Below, piece after piece: positions 40,232-49,838 of a stretch of 64,000 nt of DNA. Under the pieces are notes generated by a model. The model did not search any database, was not told where the DNA came from, and worked only from the letters and a program-made list of their open reading frames with translations. Made by a program: the position numbers and the translations under genes. Every line of letters begins with the position of its first letter. The stretch's first letter is position 1. The stretch comes from Parvularcula sp039822105 (lineage in GTDB: Bacteria > Pseudomonadota > Alphaproteobacteria > Caulobacterales > Parvularculaceae), in contig JBCBMW010000002.1 in the NCBI GenBank assembly GCA_039822105.1, positions 1 through 64,000 of the forward strand. Direction: 5' to 3'.

Positions 40232-40602
40232 GCGAAGCTCAGTGGCGTCTAGGATTTGACCGTCGTCGACATTCTCACAATCGGTATGGGAACGTATCTC
40301 GATCAGAAAGAGAATCTCGAACTTAGACAAGCCTTAGCGCCGTACGCGGCATTCGGACATTCTTGGCCAAATCACATTTTCAGCTAGAGCGCTGGGGTGA
40401 TGAATTTGATCACTCGTGTCTTTCGACGAATAGGCGCGCCTGTTTCACTTGAAACGCCGTGCTATCACGCGGCAGCCATCGGATCAGGAGCTCTGGTTCG
40501 GAACTAAACCCTATACCGACTGATAGATTCGGAACTCAGCAGTTGCTGTGCTTGAGTGATCCATGGTTAGTACTGACAGATCGCTTGACGCCAATGCACC
40601 TC
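40232..40602. other. 371-base intergenic region without a firm gene
   Basis: The sequence is AT-richer than its surroundings. It holds two copies of the near-palindrome TTCGGAACT (40497-40505 and 40528-40536), 31 bases apart. A 43-codon ORF from TTG at 40256 to TAG at 40387 follows AGGA and ends GHSWPNHIFS, but I recognise nothing in it. No promoter or terminator is clear. Confidence 0.4.
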
Positions 40603-41667
40603 TCAGCCCGCAAACTGGCTTGGATGATAGGCTGCGAGCAATACATCTCGTGAATGGCAGAGTTGGCTCGAACTGGCCGCGTCGGTCGTGATGACAAACG
40701 CCAAAGCGCAATCGAGCTGCGGGAAGTAACTGGCGTAGGACCGGTATCCAGGGATAGAACCCGTGTGCCCGATAGCAGGACCAAACGGCGTCGCCTCGAC
40801 GACGACCCCAAGGCCGTAATGGGCGCCTGGCGCTCTATCGAAAATGGGATGCAGATCCATCATTGCATGGGCAATCGTTGGTTCTGCCCTCGCCCCGAAC
40901 AAATGCATGACAAGCTGGCACAGATCCTCAGCCGTGCCGCTGTAGCCACCACCGGCCCATTCAGTTTGCGGATGATAAATCAATCCCCCATCGGGACCGA
41001 GAACACCAGAAAAACCGCTCAATGGTCCCGTGGGATCAGGTCGTCCGTCGACTAAGCCCGGAACATAGCGGGTGTCGTGGGGCCACAAATCAGCGCCGGA
41101 TGGTGTGATCACCAAATCCTCAGCGAGGGCGGCGAGCGATGACCCGGTGGCCTCTTCAATCATCAGACCAGCAATGAGATAGTTGGCGTCGGAGTACAGA
41201 GTCACGCCTGAAGCAATCGACCCCAGCGACAACGCAATAGCAATCGCTTCATCTGGAGCGACCCACTGATCGGGGTCGCTTCCGGCGCGTTCAAGCACCG
41301 CATCACCAAAAACATCGGTACCCACATGATCCCGTAAGCCGGTACGATGCTGGAGTGCAGTTCGCAACGTGACATGGTCCAGAGATCCGTCTGCAGGCCA
41401 CCATTCACGAGCGTGAAGGTACCGTTTGGCAGGATGATCAAGGCCAACTATCCCTTTTGCCGCAAGAACAACGCCGGTCGCAGCAGTCACCATTTTTCCC
41501 GTCGATGCGGTTAGCACACGGTCGGTCGCATGAAGCAGTCGCTTGCCGTCTAAGGCTTTTCCTGCCGCGGCCATCTGGCTATGACCATCCGCTGACAGAA
41601 TACAAGCTGATATACCGGGCCAGTCGTGGGTGTCGATCAGCTCACGAAGGTTTTCGGAAAGCCCCAT
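40603..41667 (-). CDS. Beta-lactamase-fold serine hydrolase, cytoplasmic
   Basis: A 354-residue class C beta-lactamase/DD-peptidase-fold hydrolase. The SxxK motif is STGK (Ser55, Lys58); the YxN motif reads YSD (LYSDANYLIAG), as in esterase-type members, and the third motif is HTG (IGHTGSIPGY). No signal peptide is present. Family members hydrolyse amides, esters and lactones, including D-aminopeptides. The start overlaps the CPBP gene stop in TGATG. It is the last gene of the nine-gene operon and its function is likely tied to the imported substrate. Confidence 0.8.
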   Translation of the reverse strand: MGLSENLRELIDTHDWPGISACILSADGHSQMAAAGKALDGKRLLHATDRVLTASTGKMVTAATGVVLAAKGIVGLDHPAKRYLHAREWWPADGSLDHVTLRTALQHRTGLRDHVGTDVFGDAVLERAGSDPDQWVAPDEAIAIALSLGSIASGVTLYSDANYLIAGLMIEEATGSSLAALAEDLVITPSGADLWPHDTRYVPGLVDGRPDPTGPLSGFSGVLGPDGGLIYHPQTEWAGGGYSGTAEDLCQLVMHLFGARAEPTIAHAMMDLHPIFDRAPGAHYGLGVVVEATPFGPAIGHTGSIPGYRSYASYFPQLDCALAFVITTDAASSSQLCHSRDVLLAAYHPSQFAG

Positions 41668-42548
41668 CACGATACGCCTGTCAGCCGAATACGTTGACGC
41701 ATCACAGGATCAAGTCCACAGATCAATACCGCCCAAAGAACCGGCGCTAACGGATACATGAGCCCGGTGTTTGCGAACGCGCCGATCGACGACGACACGT
41801 TGACAGCCGCGTGCGGCAAGAGACCCGCTGCGAACCAATTGCCGCGAGACCGGAGATAAATCCATGTCATCATGACGCCCTGGCTCGTGAGGCTTAGGCA
41901 AAACCAGAAGAAGTTAAGGCCGTCCTCAGATTGCGAACTTCCCGCCGCCAAAAACGCCGGAAGGTGCCACACACCCCAAATCGCTCCGAGAAGAGCACCA
42001 GCGAGAATTGGATGCATCACCAAAAGCAAGCGGGGCATCGCGTAACCCCGCCAACCTGGCTCCTCGCCGACGGGGCCTGGGTCCATGAGCAAGTAATTGG
42101 TCGTGGCGAGCGTCACGGGCGCGGTCCAGAACAGACCCCTTAGAGACGTGGTCCCAAACAACGCCTCTTGTCCGATTGCTTTTCCGACGTGATCAAACAA
42201 AATCCAACCGATGGGTAAGATCAGATAGCCCAGCGCGATCCACGACACCCAAGACAGCGGTCGGCCCGGCGCGAGCGCATCCCTTCCAAGTTGGAGGATG
42301 CCGCGTGGTCCCTGAAAAACCAAAAGCAGGATTAGTGCCGCAAGCGTTGGTCCGTAGACGGCTATATAATAAAGCCAGCTCGCGTAGGGATCTTGGGGAT
42401 CGGGGCCGCCAACGCTATCGACGAAGTCAGGCGCGATCAGGAGGAGAGCCGCCAGGCCCCACGTGATCAAAAAGGTCAGGCCAAAGAAGAGAAAAAGGCG
42501 AGATGCTGGTTTTTCCGCATGAGGTCGAAGAAACTCAAAATCGGTCAT
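41667..42548 (-). CDS. CPBP family intramembrane metalloprotease
   Basis: A 293-residue membrane protease with about seven or eight hydrophobic segments. The catalytic pattern EEPGWRGYAMPRLL (about residues 161-174) and WGVWHLPAFL (about 191-200), with a later HAAVN (about 246-250), matches the CAAX/bacteriocin-processing (Abi/CPBP) family. Such proteins process lipidated or peptide substrates or give immunity to peptides. Its ATG overlaps the acyl-CoA ligase stop by four bases. A membrane protease in a catabolic operon is unusual and may help cleave a peptide or lipopeptide. Confidence 0.82.
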   Translation of the reverse strand: MTDFEFLRPHAEKPASRLFLFFGLTFLITWGLAALLLIAPDFVDSVGGPDPQDPYASWLYYIAVYGPTLAALILLLVFQGPRGILQLGRDALAPGRPLSWVSWIALGYLILPIGWILFDHVGKAIGQEALFGTTSLRGLFWTAPVTLATTNYLLMDPGPVGEEPGWRGYAMPRLLLVMHPILAGALLGAIWGVWHLPAFLAAGSSQSEDGLNFFWFCLSLTSQGVMMTWIYLRSRGNWFAAGLLPHAAVNVSSSIGAFANTGLMYPLAPVLWAVLICGLDPVMRQRIRLTGVS

Positions 42549-44134
42549 GGCGCCTCTCCCTGGGCGACGGCCCTCCCCCGGTCTTTCAAAGCGCCTTTGT
42601 CAATCTTCCCCGACGGCAGAAGCGGCGGATCCAGCAAAGGAATGAAGCGCTTAGGAATCTTGTAGTTGGCCAGTTTTTCGCTGGCCGCCTGCTTGAGCGC
42701 CGCGTCGCCGACCGCCTCGGCAGAAGCTGGGACATAGAAGGCATATCCGACTTCATGGAAAGTCGGGTCTGGAACTGGCACCACAGCTGCAACAGCAACG
42801 CCATCGATCCCTTCAAGGACGGCCTCGACCTCGCGCGGGTAAACATTGTATCCGCCTGATTTGAACATCTCCTTGAGGCGCCCAGCGAGCGCCAGCGATC
42901 CGTCTTCTCTTTGGGAGGCGAGGTCACCGGTCTTGAACCACCCATCTATGGTGAATGCGTTTTGGGTCGCCTCCTCATCACCAAGATAGCTGTGAAAGAC
43001 ACCGGGGGATTTGGTTTGGATCTCACCAGTCTCGCCCGTAGAGAGCGGTTGACCAGTGGACGGATCGCCGATGCGAACCTGATAGTCTCTATGCGGCTTA
43101 CCTATGGTACCGACGAGATCGTCGAAAGATGCGTCAGGTTCGGTGAATGCGATGCTACCTGTGGTTTCGGTCATGCCATAGAAATTGTGCATGGGTAGGC
43201 CGAGCTGTTTCAGCCTCCTCCCCAGCGCGCGCGGCATCGGCGCGCCGGACCAAAGGATGCGCTTTAGAGACGTAAGATCAGCAGACTGAAACGCTGGCTC
43301 CATCACCATCAGTTGCAGCATCGTTGGCACGCCGCCAAGCGTGTCAATGCGCTCCGGTCCTATGGCAGCAACCATCTTTGCCGTATCAAACGGCGTGAAG
43401 ATTTGGCATCCACCCAGGATCATAAGCGTGGTCGCTGTATCGCATAAGGACCCCACGTGATTGATCGGTAGTGCGTTGAAAGTCCGGGCACCACGGCGCC
43501 CGTAGTGATGCGCTTGCGTACGAGAACACGCGACAAAGCCGCTTTGTTTGAGCAGCGCACCTTTCGGCGTACCAGACGAACCAGACGTAAACACGAGAGC
43601 ACACGGTGCATCGCTACCTGGCGTCGTTCGAACTGCGCCGGTTTGAGCTTGCGACCGATCAAGCGCCTCACGAAGAACTCCGACCTGGTACTGAGTGATT
43701 TTCACGTCCGACGACCTGCCGCTACCTAACTCCTTGGACATCTCATCAAACTCTCGGCCTTCGAGCTCTTGTGGCAGAAACACTCGAACGGGTTGGGCCA
43801 AATCCGCGATCCTAGCAATTTCTTCGTCAGTGTACTTTGGGTTAAGACCAAGGAACACTGCGCCCATCTCAGCCACAGCGAGAAAGAAGGAAAAGAACTC
43901 TAAACACGGATGGGCCAGAAGTCCGACGACATCCCCTGGCTCAACCCCCGATGCTATAAGGCTTGCCCGCATCGCTTCGACCTCTGTAGCAAGGCCTGCA
44001 TAGGTGACGCGGCGGCCTCCAAGGTCGACACACGCTTCTGCGTCAGGTTGGGTGCCTGCATAGTGGCGGACATAGTCAAACAGCCGATCAAAGGCTGGGA
44101 TCTCGTCCAGCGGTATTCGTTGCCAGGTCGTCAT
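42545..44134 (-). CDS. AMP-dependent acyl-CoA synthetase/ligase
   Basis: A 529-residue ANL-superfamily enzyme that adenylates a carboxylic acid and transfers it to CoA. The P-loop-like VFTSGSSGTPKGALL (about residues 183-197), YGMTETTGSIAF, GWFKTGDLASQREDGSLALA and the C-terminal LPSGKIDKGAL with the catalytic Lys are present. The substrate is unclear; medium or long acyl, aryl or cyclic acids are possible. It lies 12 bases after the MaoC gene and overlaps the CPBP start. Confidence 0.88.
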   Translation of the reverse strand: MTTWQRIPLDEIPAFDRLFDYVRHYAGTQPDAEACVDLGGRRVTYAGLATEVEAMRASLIASGVEPGDVVGLLAHPCLEFFSFFLAVAEMGAVFLGLNPKYTDEEIARIADLAQPVRVFLPQELEGREFDEMSKELGSGRSSDVKITQYQVGVLREALDRSQAQTGAVRTTPGSDAPCALVFTSGSSGTPKGALLKQSGFVACSRTQAHHYGRRGARTFNALPINHVGSLCDTATTLMILGGCQIFTPFDTAKMVAAIGPERIDTLGGVPTMLQLMVMEPAFQSADLTSLKRILWSGAPMPRALGRRLKQLGLPMHNFYGMTETTGSIAFTEPDASFDDLVGTIGKPHRDYQVRIGDPSTGQPLSTGETGEIQTKSPGVFHSYLGDEEATQNAFTIDGWFKTGDLASQREDGSLALAGRLKEMFKSGGYNVYPREVEAVLEGIDGVAVAAVVPVPDPTFHEVGYAFYVPASAEAVGDAALKQAASEKLANYKIPKRFIPLLDPPLLPSGKIDKGALKDRGRAVAQGEAP

Positions 44135-44146
44135 CGTGGATAGAAC

Positions 44147-44620
44147 CTACACGATCACCATGGCGAGCCACTCGGCGACCATCACCGGCGCGTCTTGCTC
44201 TTTAGACAGCACTTCGACACGAAACGAGAGAATGGGCGCGCCCGGTTTTCTCTCATCAACACCTTGGAGGGTGAAGACAGCCTGGAGATGCTCCCCGACC
44301 ATTGCAGGTTTGATGAAGCGGACCTTGTTGAGGCCATAATTGATATGCTGTTTGATATCGACCTTCATCCGTGAGGTGGAGATAAAATAGGTCAGTAGGG
44401 AGAGTGTCAGAAACCCTTGAGCTGCAGCGCCGCCGAACGGTCCCTTCTCCGCCTGCGTAGGATCAATATGGTGAGGGTCGAAGTCCAGAGTGACGCCGCC
44501 AAAGGCCGTCACTCTGTCCTGAGTGAGTTCAAGAACGTCCGAGCGCCCCATCTGCTCACCGAGCATATTCTTAAGGTCATCGATGGTCGCTTCGATCTTG
44601 GTGTCATCAATTGTCGACAT
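44147..44620 (-). CDS. MaoC family dehydratase
   Basis: A 157-residue hot-dog fold protein of the MaoC/R-hydratase type. The motif FDPHHIDPTQAEKGPFGGAA, about residues 47-66, carries the Asp/His pair used for (R)-specific hydration of enoyl-CoA, and GFLTLSLLTYF follows. With the acyl-CoA ligase 12 bases downstream it suggests processing of an acyl chain, possibly a beta-hydroxy acid. It follows the ornithine-cyclodeaminase-like gene by 15 bases. Confidence 0.87.
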   Translation of the reverse strand: MSTIDDTKIEATIDDLKNMLGEQMGRSDVLELTQDRVTAFGGVTLDFDPHHIDPTQAEKGPFGGAAAQGFLTLSLLTYFISTSRMKVDIKQHINYGLNKVRFIKPAMVGEHLQAVFTLQGVDERKPGAPILSFRVEVLSKEQDAPVMVAEWLAMVIV

Positions 44621-44635
44621 GGCTCTGGTCTCCTC

Positions 44636-45643
44636 TCAGTTCTCGTTTGTTTTTGTCAGTGCAGTGAAGGCAAGATTGCCCGCCGCGGTGTCTTGAATGC
44701 CGACGCCCGTGTGATCCGCTATCGTAATGGCATCATCCGATGTTCGGCCTTGTTCGCGGCCCAAAACTATGTCCGGCAGAGACACGATGCGTGACAGCAA
44801 CGCCTCCCCCCCGATCTCGCTTAGAGCCGCAAGTTCTCCGTAGCGGCGGCACTGCTCAAGGCTATCGGGAGCGTAAAGATCCGCCTTCTGAAGGAGCTTG
44901 GGATCAAGCTCGTTCTTGCCGGGTGCATCGGACCCCATCGCGACGACGTGCGTGCCGGGTGACACATGATCAGCAAGAAGCACCGGCGACGATGAGGTCG
45001 TCGTGGTGATGATGACTTGTGCGCCTTCACATGCCTCTTCACGGGTCCCAGCGGGGCGGGCCTTAGCACCGGTGCGGCGACCGATTTCAGCGGCGGCGTC
45101 TGCAGCCGCATCCGGGCGCCGCGCCCAAAGGCGCAATTCCTGCCAGGGGCGCTCTTGAAACGCCGCTTCTGCTTGCAAGACAGCTTGTTTGCCGGAGCCG
45201 ATGACTGCGACAGCTTCAACCTCTTTTGGTGCGATATAACGTATACTGACGGCGCTGGCAGCGGCGGTTCGCACCTCCGTTAGATATCCGTGATCGAGAA
45301 GGACGCACGCGACGCGTCCATTGGCGCGATCAAGCAAAATGGAGAGGCCGTTTGCTTCGCTTGCACGGGCTGCTGAGGGTCTCCTGAAGATACTGGAAAG
45401 CTTGACGGCAAAGTACGGCAACCGCGGGCACGCTGCTCCCTTGGCGCAGGTTTGTCCGTCCACCTCGTCAAAGAGAAACTGCATAATGGGGGGCATGATC
45501 ACCCCAGTTGCGCCCAGATCGCGAAAGCTGTCTTCGACGGCGTCGATGAGTGCCTTGTCCAACGGAACCGCGCGGCGGACCTCATCTTGCTCGAAAACGA
45601 GAACGTCAGGTCGGTCTGATGGGATCAGCGAGGTCGCCTTCAT
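44636..45643 (-). CDS. Ornithine cyclodeaminase/mu-crystallin family protein
   Basis: A 335-residue Rossmann enzyme of the ornithine cyclodeaminase/alanine dehydrogenase/ketimine reductase family. The conserved Lys is in PYFAVKLSS (Lys81), the Arg in LTEVRTAAASAVS, the NAD(P) loop is VAVIGSGKQAVLQAEAA, and the C-terminal MGSDAPGKNELD is followed by ADHTGVGIQD. EutC (hydroxyectoine use) and BhcD (iminosuccinate reductase) belong here and work beside threonine-dehydratase-like enzymes, as in this operon. ATG at 45643 overlaps the MFS gene stop; an in-frame earlier start would add 32 residues of unlikely sequence. Confidence 0.85.
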   Translation of the reverse strand: MKATSLIPSDRPDVLVFEQDEVRRAVPLDKALIDAVEDSFRDLGATGVIMPPIMQFLFDEVDGQTCAKGAACPRLPYFAVKLSSIFRRPSAARASEANGLSILLDRANGRVACVLLDHGYLTEVRTAAASAVSIRYIAPKEVEAVAVIGSGKQAVLQAEAAFQERPWQELRLWARRPDAAADAAAEIGRRTGAKARPAGTREEACEGAQVIITTTTSSSPVLLADHVSPGTHVVAMGSDAPGKNELDPKLLQKADLYAPDSLEQCRRYGELAALSEIGGEALLSRIVSLPDIVLGREQGRTSDDAITIADHTGVGIQDTAAGNLAFTALTKTNEN

Positions 45644-46995
45644 GACAGACGCTCCTTCGTCGTCGGGAGAGCCACGGCGCCGCGACGCCACTCGTCGTGG
45701 ATCGCGAGGACGGCTGCGCTCATGAGAATGAAAAAGCATGGGGCGAGGGTTGCCGCAATCACCACCCCTCGAACGGCCATGGTCGATTGCTCACCGCCCC
45801 CCTCAGCAAAGCCACAAGCCATGAGCATCAGCCCAAGCACCAAACCGCTCAGTGCGAACCCGCCTTTTTCAACGGCGACCCAAAGACCGTTGATCGATGC
45901 CGCCATGGCAGCGCCTTCGCGGTCGGCGACCTCTCTTGCGAGGTCAGCAACAGCTGCGAAGGGGACGAGCTGGAGAGCGCCGGTTCCCGCCCCGGCAATC
46001 GCCATCGCCGTGAGAATCCTCACCATGCTGATATTGTTCGAGAGAAGGAACAGTGCGCCGTACCCCGCGACGAACAAAAGAACGCCGACCGAGTAGGTGA
46101 GCGGTTTGCCAAGGTGGCTTGAGATGCGCCCCCAAACGGGAGTGGTGAGCGCTGCAACGCCCATCGCGGTTGCGAACATAAAGGCGACGGCGCTTTCGTC
46201 ACCAACAACGTAGGTGGCGAAGAATGGCCAAGCGCCCAGGCCGCAGCCAAGGCCGATCGCCTGCGCCAGATAGCCTGCACAAATCACTCGGAATGGCCCA
46301 TAAGTCGCGGTCGACTTCAAATGACTGAGTACGGAGGTTCTAGGGCCGCGACGCACCTCTCTTGGCGCGCTCTTTGTCGCCCATAAGGTGATAGCCATTG
46401 ATAGGGCACAGGTGACTGCGAGGACGAATGACAGTGCGCTGTAGCCAGTTCGGCCACCGCCAAAGGCCTCGACAATGGGTTGCGCCACGGAGCCGGTGAC
46501 GAGAATCCCGATCATAACGAAGGTCATTCGTGCAGCGACGAAGCGGGTCCGCTCATCGTTTCTAGGCGTCATTTCGGCGGGCAAAGCGAGGTAGGGGACT
46601 GCAAAGAGCGAGTTGCCAAACACCATCACAGTATAGATCAGCGTCGCAAGAACGAGCTGAAGGACCCATCCGCCGATATCAGGCACAGCGAAGATACCTG
46701 CAAAGCCGAGCGAAACGGCAATGAGACCGAGGCGCAACAGTTTCCGCCGCCCCTCGCCAGGATTGTCCATTCGGTCCGCCCACAGACCGATGAAGGGCGT
46801 CGAGATGAAATCAAGGGCCTGCGGGATCAACAGGGCAAACCCGGCAACCGCCGGCGGCGCACCGACAATCTGGGTGAGGAAGTAAAGAAAAAGGAGCGGC
46901 GGAATGGTCGCCGCAGCACTGTTGGCGATCGAGCCTGCGCCATAACCCCAAACAAGGGTCCGCGTGGCAGGTTGGTGAACGGCGCTCGCGGTCAT
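45640..46995 (-). CDS. MFS transporter (GPH/MFS_2-like)
   Basis: A 451-residue inner membrane transporter with about 12 hydrophobic segments. FISTPFIGLWADRMDNPGEG (about residues 54-73) is the family loop-2 motif of glycoside-pentoside-hexuronide-type carriers, and the second half starts near residue 230. The start at 46995 overlaps the upstream hydrolase stop in ATGA; an upstream reading adds a non-homologous stretch. Within a TonB-receptor operon it should move the periplasmic product into the cytoplasm. The GPH label does not prove sugar transport. Confidence 0.85.
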   Translation of the reverse strand: MTASAVHQPATRTLVWGYGAGSIANSAAATIPPLLFLYFLTQIVGAPPAVAGFALLIPQALDFISTPFIGLWADRMDNPGEGRRKLLRLGLIAVSLGFAGIFAVPDIGGWVLQLVLATLIYTVMVFGNSLFAVPYLALPAEMTPRNDERTRFVAARMTFVMIGILVTGSVAQPIVEAFGGGRTGYSALSFVLAVTCALSMAITLWATKSAPREVRRGPRTSVLSHLKSTATYGPFRVICAGYLAQAIGLGCGLGAWPFFATYVVGDESAVAFMFATAMGVAALTTPVWGRISSHLGKPLTYSVGVLLFVAGYGALFLLSNNISMVRILTAMAIAGAGTGALQLVPFAAVADLAREVADREGAAMAASINGLWVAVEKGGFALSGLVLGLMLMACGFAEGGGEQSTMAVRGVVIAATLAPCFFILMSAAVLAIHDEWRRGAVALPTTKERLS

Positions 46996-48821
46996 GCGAA
47001 CCTCCATCCGACAAGGCCGTGGCTGTGCATCCAGATCGTCAGCCCGGTCACCGCAAACAGAGATAGGGACGCATAAAGCCGCCCTTCCGCGCCGCGCATC
47101 CAGGTGTTGATCGCGACGATTACCGTCGTCAGCGCGGCAGCGGGAAGCACAAGCGCGAGGGCCAGGGTGATGCGAACCCCCGGAGGCACACCGAACTGCC
47201 AATCGATCGGATCAGCACCAACCATCGCCACAGAGCCGAGCACCGCGACGCAAGTGCCAGCAGCAATCGCTGTCGCTGCAACCGCTAGGCCTTGGGACGG
47301 GGCGCTGTTTGACCGCGCACGGACGCCGCCGAAGATAGCAAGCGCTAAGCAAAGAAGCAGTAATCCTCCGCCTACCACCCATCTCGTTGACAGCGTTTCT
47401 GTTGCGCTCGCCTTCGTGAAAATCTGGGTTCCGCGCGCCAAATAAGCAGGCCTCTCACCGGGCGCGCTGACGAAAGCCAGCACCGCCCCCGTTTGCGACC
47501 GAAACACCAGATCGCCTTCATGGATGTAGGAGCGTCCGCCGACACGAATGGTTGTGTCATCGACACGGGATAGCTCGCTGACAGCGTCGCCAAAAAGGGT
47601 CGCCATAATACCAAAATGAGTAAAAGCGCGACGCGAACCATGATACTCGCCAAGCGCGGCATCAAAATCATCAGGGAGGGGAACACCGATGACCGGCGGG
47701 GTCGGCGACCACCGCTGCAAGATTGCAGATTCGACATCCTGGATCGCGCCAAATGCCGATGTGTTGAAGGCGATGAAGACACCGCGCTCAAGGGCTGGCT
47801 CCATTAGGACGAGCGCGACATATCCGACACCGTCGCCTCCGTGGCTCACAAACAACTGGTCGCCGCGCTGATCGATCCATGCAGCGGCAGCGAGCTGTGT
47901 AGCCGCTGGATGCTCTGTACGGAGCGGCTCAAAGAGGCGTCGGCGTACAGCATATGGAATCGGCGCTTCATCGTCAGCAGCCGGTTTTGGTGCCATCATG
48001 GCGATCATAAAGCGCGCCATATCAGGCGCGGTGGTCGAGAGCCCCGCCGACCCGACGCCGCGGACGGTTTCGAGCGGCGCTTTGACGAGGCCGTCACCGC
48101 GACGGATATAGCCTGGTGCGAAATGCTTTTCGACGAGTTCACCGCCGTTTGCGGCGGTTGAACGGTTCATTTCCAATGGCCGTAGAACACGGGTTTGGAG
48201 TTGATCTGCATAAGGAGCGCTGCCTGCACTTGCGATGAGGTGGGCGATCAATGCGTATCCGTAATTCGAATAAGCACGGACGGTGTCGGGCTCGAACACC
48301 TGGCCGGGCGCGGTGCGCGCCAGGAAAGCGCCAAGTGGCTCAGCGTCATCACCCTTCGGCGGCGCGCTGCCATCGTAGAATTCAAGACCCGCCTCTTCAA
48401 AGCCAGCGGAATGGGTCAAGAGCTGACGCAGCGTTACCGGATGGCGAAACGTATGCTGGCGGGCTTGGCCTCCCACCTTGTCGATCGGCACATCAAGGTC
48501 GAGGAGGCCGCGTTCCATAAGGTCGCTCGCCAAAAGCCCCGTGAAGACCTTGGTGACAGAGGCGACCCGGAACAGATCGCGTTCAGGACCGATGGGGGTC
48601 GAGCGATCGAGATCTCTAAAACCATACCCTTTCAGATGAGTGATTTCGCCGCCATCTACGATGACCGCGACGCCTCCAAGCACACCGTTGGCGTCCATAG
48701 CGGCGGAGATCTCAGCGTCAATGAAATGCCCGAATGATGGGTCATCTGTAGGCGTTGCACTCACTGTGCAGAGCGCTCCGAAAAGGTTCGCTACGAGAAA
48801 TATGAAATGGGTACGGATCAT
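46992..48821 (-). CDS. Exported beta-lactamase-fold serine hydrolase with C-terminal membrane domain
   Basis: A 609-residue protein. A signal peptide (MIRTHFIFLVANLFGALCTV) leads into a class C beta-lactamase/DD-peptidase domain (about residues 30-380) with SVTK (Ser88, Lys91), YSN (AYSNYGYALIAHLI) and HGG (VSHGGDGVGY). A linker and about four hydrophobic segments follow (about residues 475-600; GGGLLLLCLALAIFGGV and others), so the catalytic domain faces the periplasm. It overlaps both neighbours by four bases. It probably makes the first cut in an amide, ester or lactone. Confidence 0.83.
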   Translation of the reverse strand: MIRTHFIFLVANLFGALCTVSATPTDDPSFGHFIDAEISAAMDANGVLGGVAVIVDGGEITHLKGYGFRDLDRSTPIGPERDLFRVASVTKVFTGLLASDLMERGLLDLDVPIDKVGGQARQHTFRHPVTLRQLLTHSAGFEEAGLEFYDGSAPPKGDDAEPLGAFLARTAPGQVFEPDTVRAYSNYGYALIAHLIASAGSAPYADQLQTRVLRPLEMNRSTAANGGELVEKHFAPGYIRRGDGLVKAPLETVRGVGSAGLSTTAPDMARFMIAMMAPKPAADDEAPIPYAVRRRLFEPLRTEHPAATQLAAAAWIDQRGDQLFVSHGGDGVGYVALVLMEPALERGVFIAFNTSAFGAIQDVESAILQRWSPTPPVIGVPLPDDFDAALGEYHGSRRAFTHFGIMATLFGDAVSELSRVDDTTIRVGGRSYIHEGDLVFRSQTGAVLAFVSAPGERPAYLARGTQIFTKASATETLSTRWVVGGGLLLLCLALAIFGGVRARSNSAPSQGLAVAATAIAAGTCVAVLGSVAMVGADPIDWQFGVPPGVRITLALALVLPAAALTTVIVAINTWMRGAEGRLYASLSLFAVTGLTIWMHSHGLVGWRFA

Positions 48822-49834
48822 AATACCTCCTCATCAGCCAGCATCTCGCAGAAGAGCGACGGATCGACATTGCCTCCGGACAACGTGATGAGAACGTTCT
48901 GATCCTTAAAAGTGTCAGGGTACGACAGGACAGCAGCGAGAGCCGCAGCACCGCCAGGTTCCAAAACGATCCGAGCATGATCAAAGCAAAGCCGCATCGC
49001 CAACCGGATCGATTGCTCTGATACGGAGAATCCATCGTTCACGAGCTCTTGCATTATCGGAAAGGTCAACTCACCGGGTGTCTCTGTCATCAACGCGTCA
49101 GAGATGCAGCGATAGGTGACATCATTCTTCACCCGGGCTTTTGCGATGAGCGATCGTCTTGTGTCGTCATATCCTTCCGGTTCGGCTGAGTAGAGCCGCG
49201 TTGCCGCCCCCATCGCCCGCAATCCGAGACCAATCCCAGAGATAAGACCGCCGCCGCCAACACACACAACTGCGCTATCGAACCGAACCCCGAGCACGGC
49301 TGCCTGACGGTAGGCTTCGATAGCCAAGGTTCCTTGTCCAGCCATCACGTCTAAATCATCAAAGGGCGGAACGATGATGCGCCCAGTGTCGCGCGCGATC
49401 TCTTGGCCAATGCCTTCGCGGCTTTCCGTGGCGCGATCATAGAGGACAACCTCCGCACCATGATCGCGCATTCGGTCGAGCTTCACCTTCGGCGCGTCGT
49501 TCGGGGCAACGACCACGACTGAGATGTTCAGCAGGCGGCCTACATAGGCAAGCGCTTGGCCGTGGTTACCAGCGGACCAGGCGACGACGCCCCGTGCGGC
49601 CCCCTCCTTCGACAGCTGCATCAACCTGTTGAATGCCCCTCGCACCTTGAAGGAGCCCGTGGGCTGCAGCGGCTCAGCCTTAAGAAAAACCGAGCACCCC
49701 GCAGCATCATCGATCACAGGGTTGTTGAGGAGCGGTGTTGGGGGAAGCCAGTTCTTGAGACGGTAGAACGCGCTCGCCACACGATCTTGGAGCACGCCCA
49801 AGCGTGCATCTGTCTCAAGAACCGCCGCCGCCAT
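48818..49834 (-). CDS. Threonine/serine dehydratase-like PLP enzyme
   Basis: A 338-residue fold-type II PLP enzyme. The PLP lysine is in LQPTGSFKVRGAFNRL (Lys63), the glycine phosphate loop is VCVGGGGLISGIGLGL, and AWSAGNHGQALAYVG precedes it. There is no C-terminal ACT domain, so it is of the short catabolic dehydratase/serine racemase/EutB/BhcB class instead of biosynthetic IlvA. The ATG at 49834 lies four bases after the TonB receptor stop. It probably dehydrates a beta-hydroxy amino acid to an imine that the cyclodeaminase-like enzyme in the same operon could reduce. Confidence 0.88.
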   Translation of the reverse strand: MAAAVLETDARLGVLQDRVASAFYRLKNWLPPTPLLNNPVIDDAAGCSVFLKAEPLQPTGSFKVRGAFNRLMQLSKEGAARGVVAWSAGNHGQALAYVGRLLNISVVVVAPNDAPKVKLDRMRDHGAEVVLYDRATESREGIGQEIARDTGRIIVPPFDDLDVMAGQGTLAIEAYRQAAVLGVRFDSAVVCVGGGGLISGIGLGLRAMGAATRLYSAEPEGYDDTRRSLIAKARVKNDVTYRCISDALMTETPGELTFPIMQELVNDGFSVSEQSIRLAMRLCFDHARIVLEPGGAAALAAVLSYPDTFKDQNVLITLSGGNVDPSLFCEMLADEEVL

Positions 49835-49838
49835 CGGT

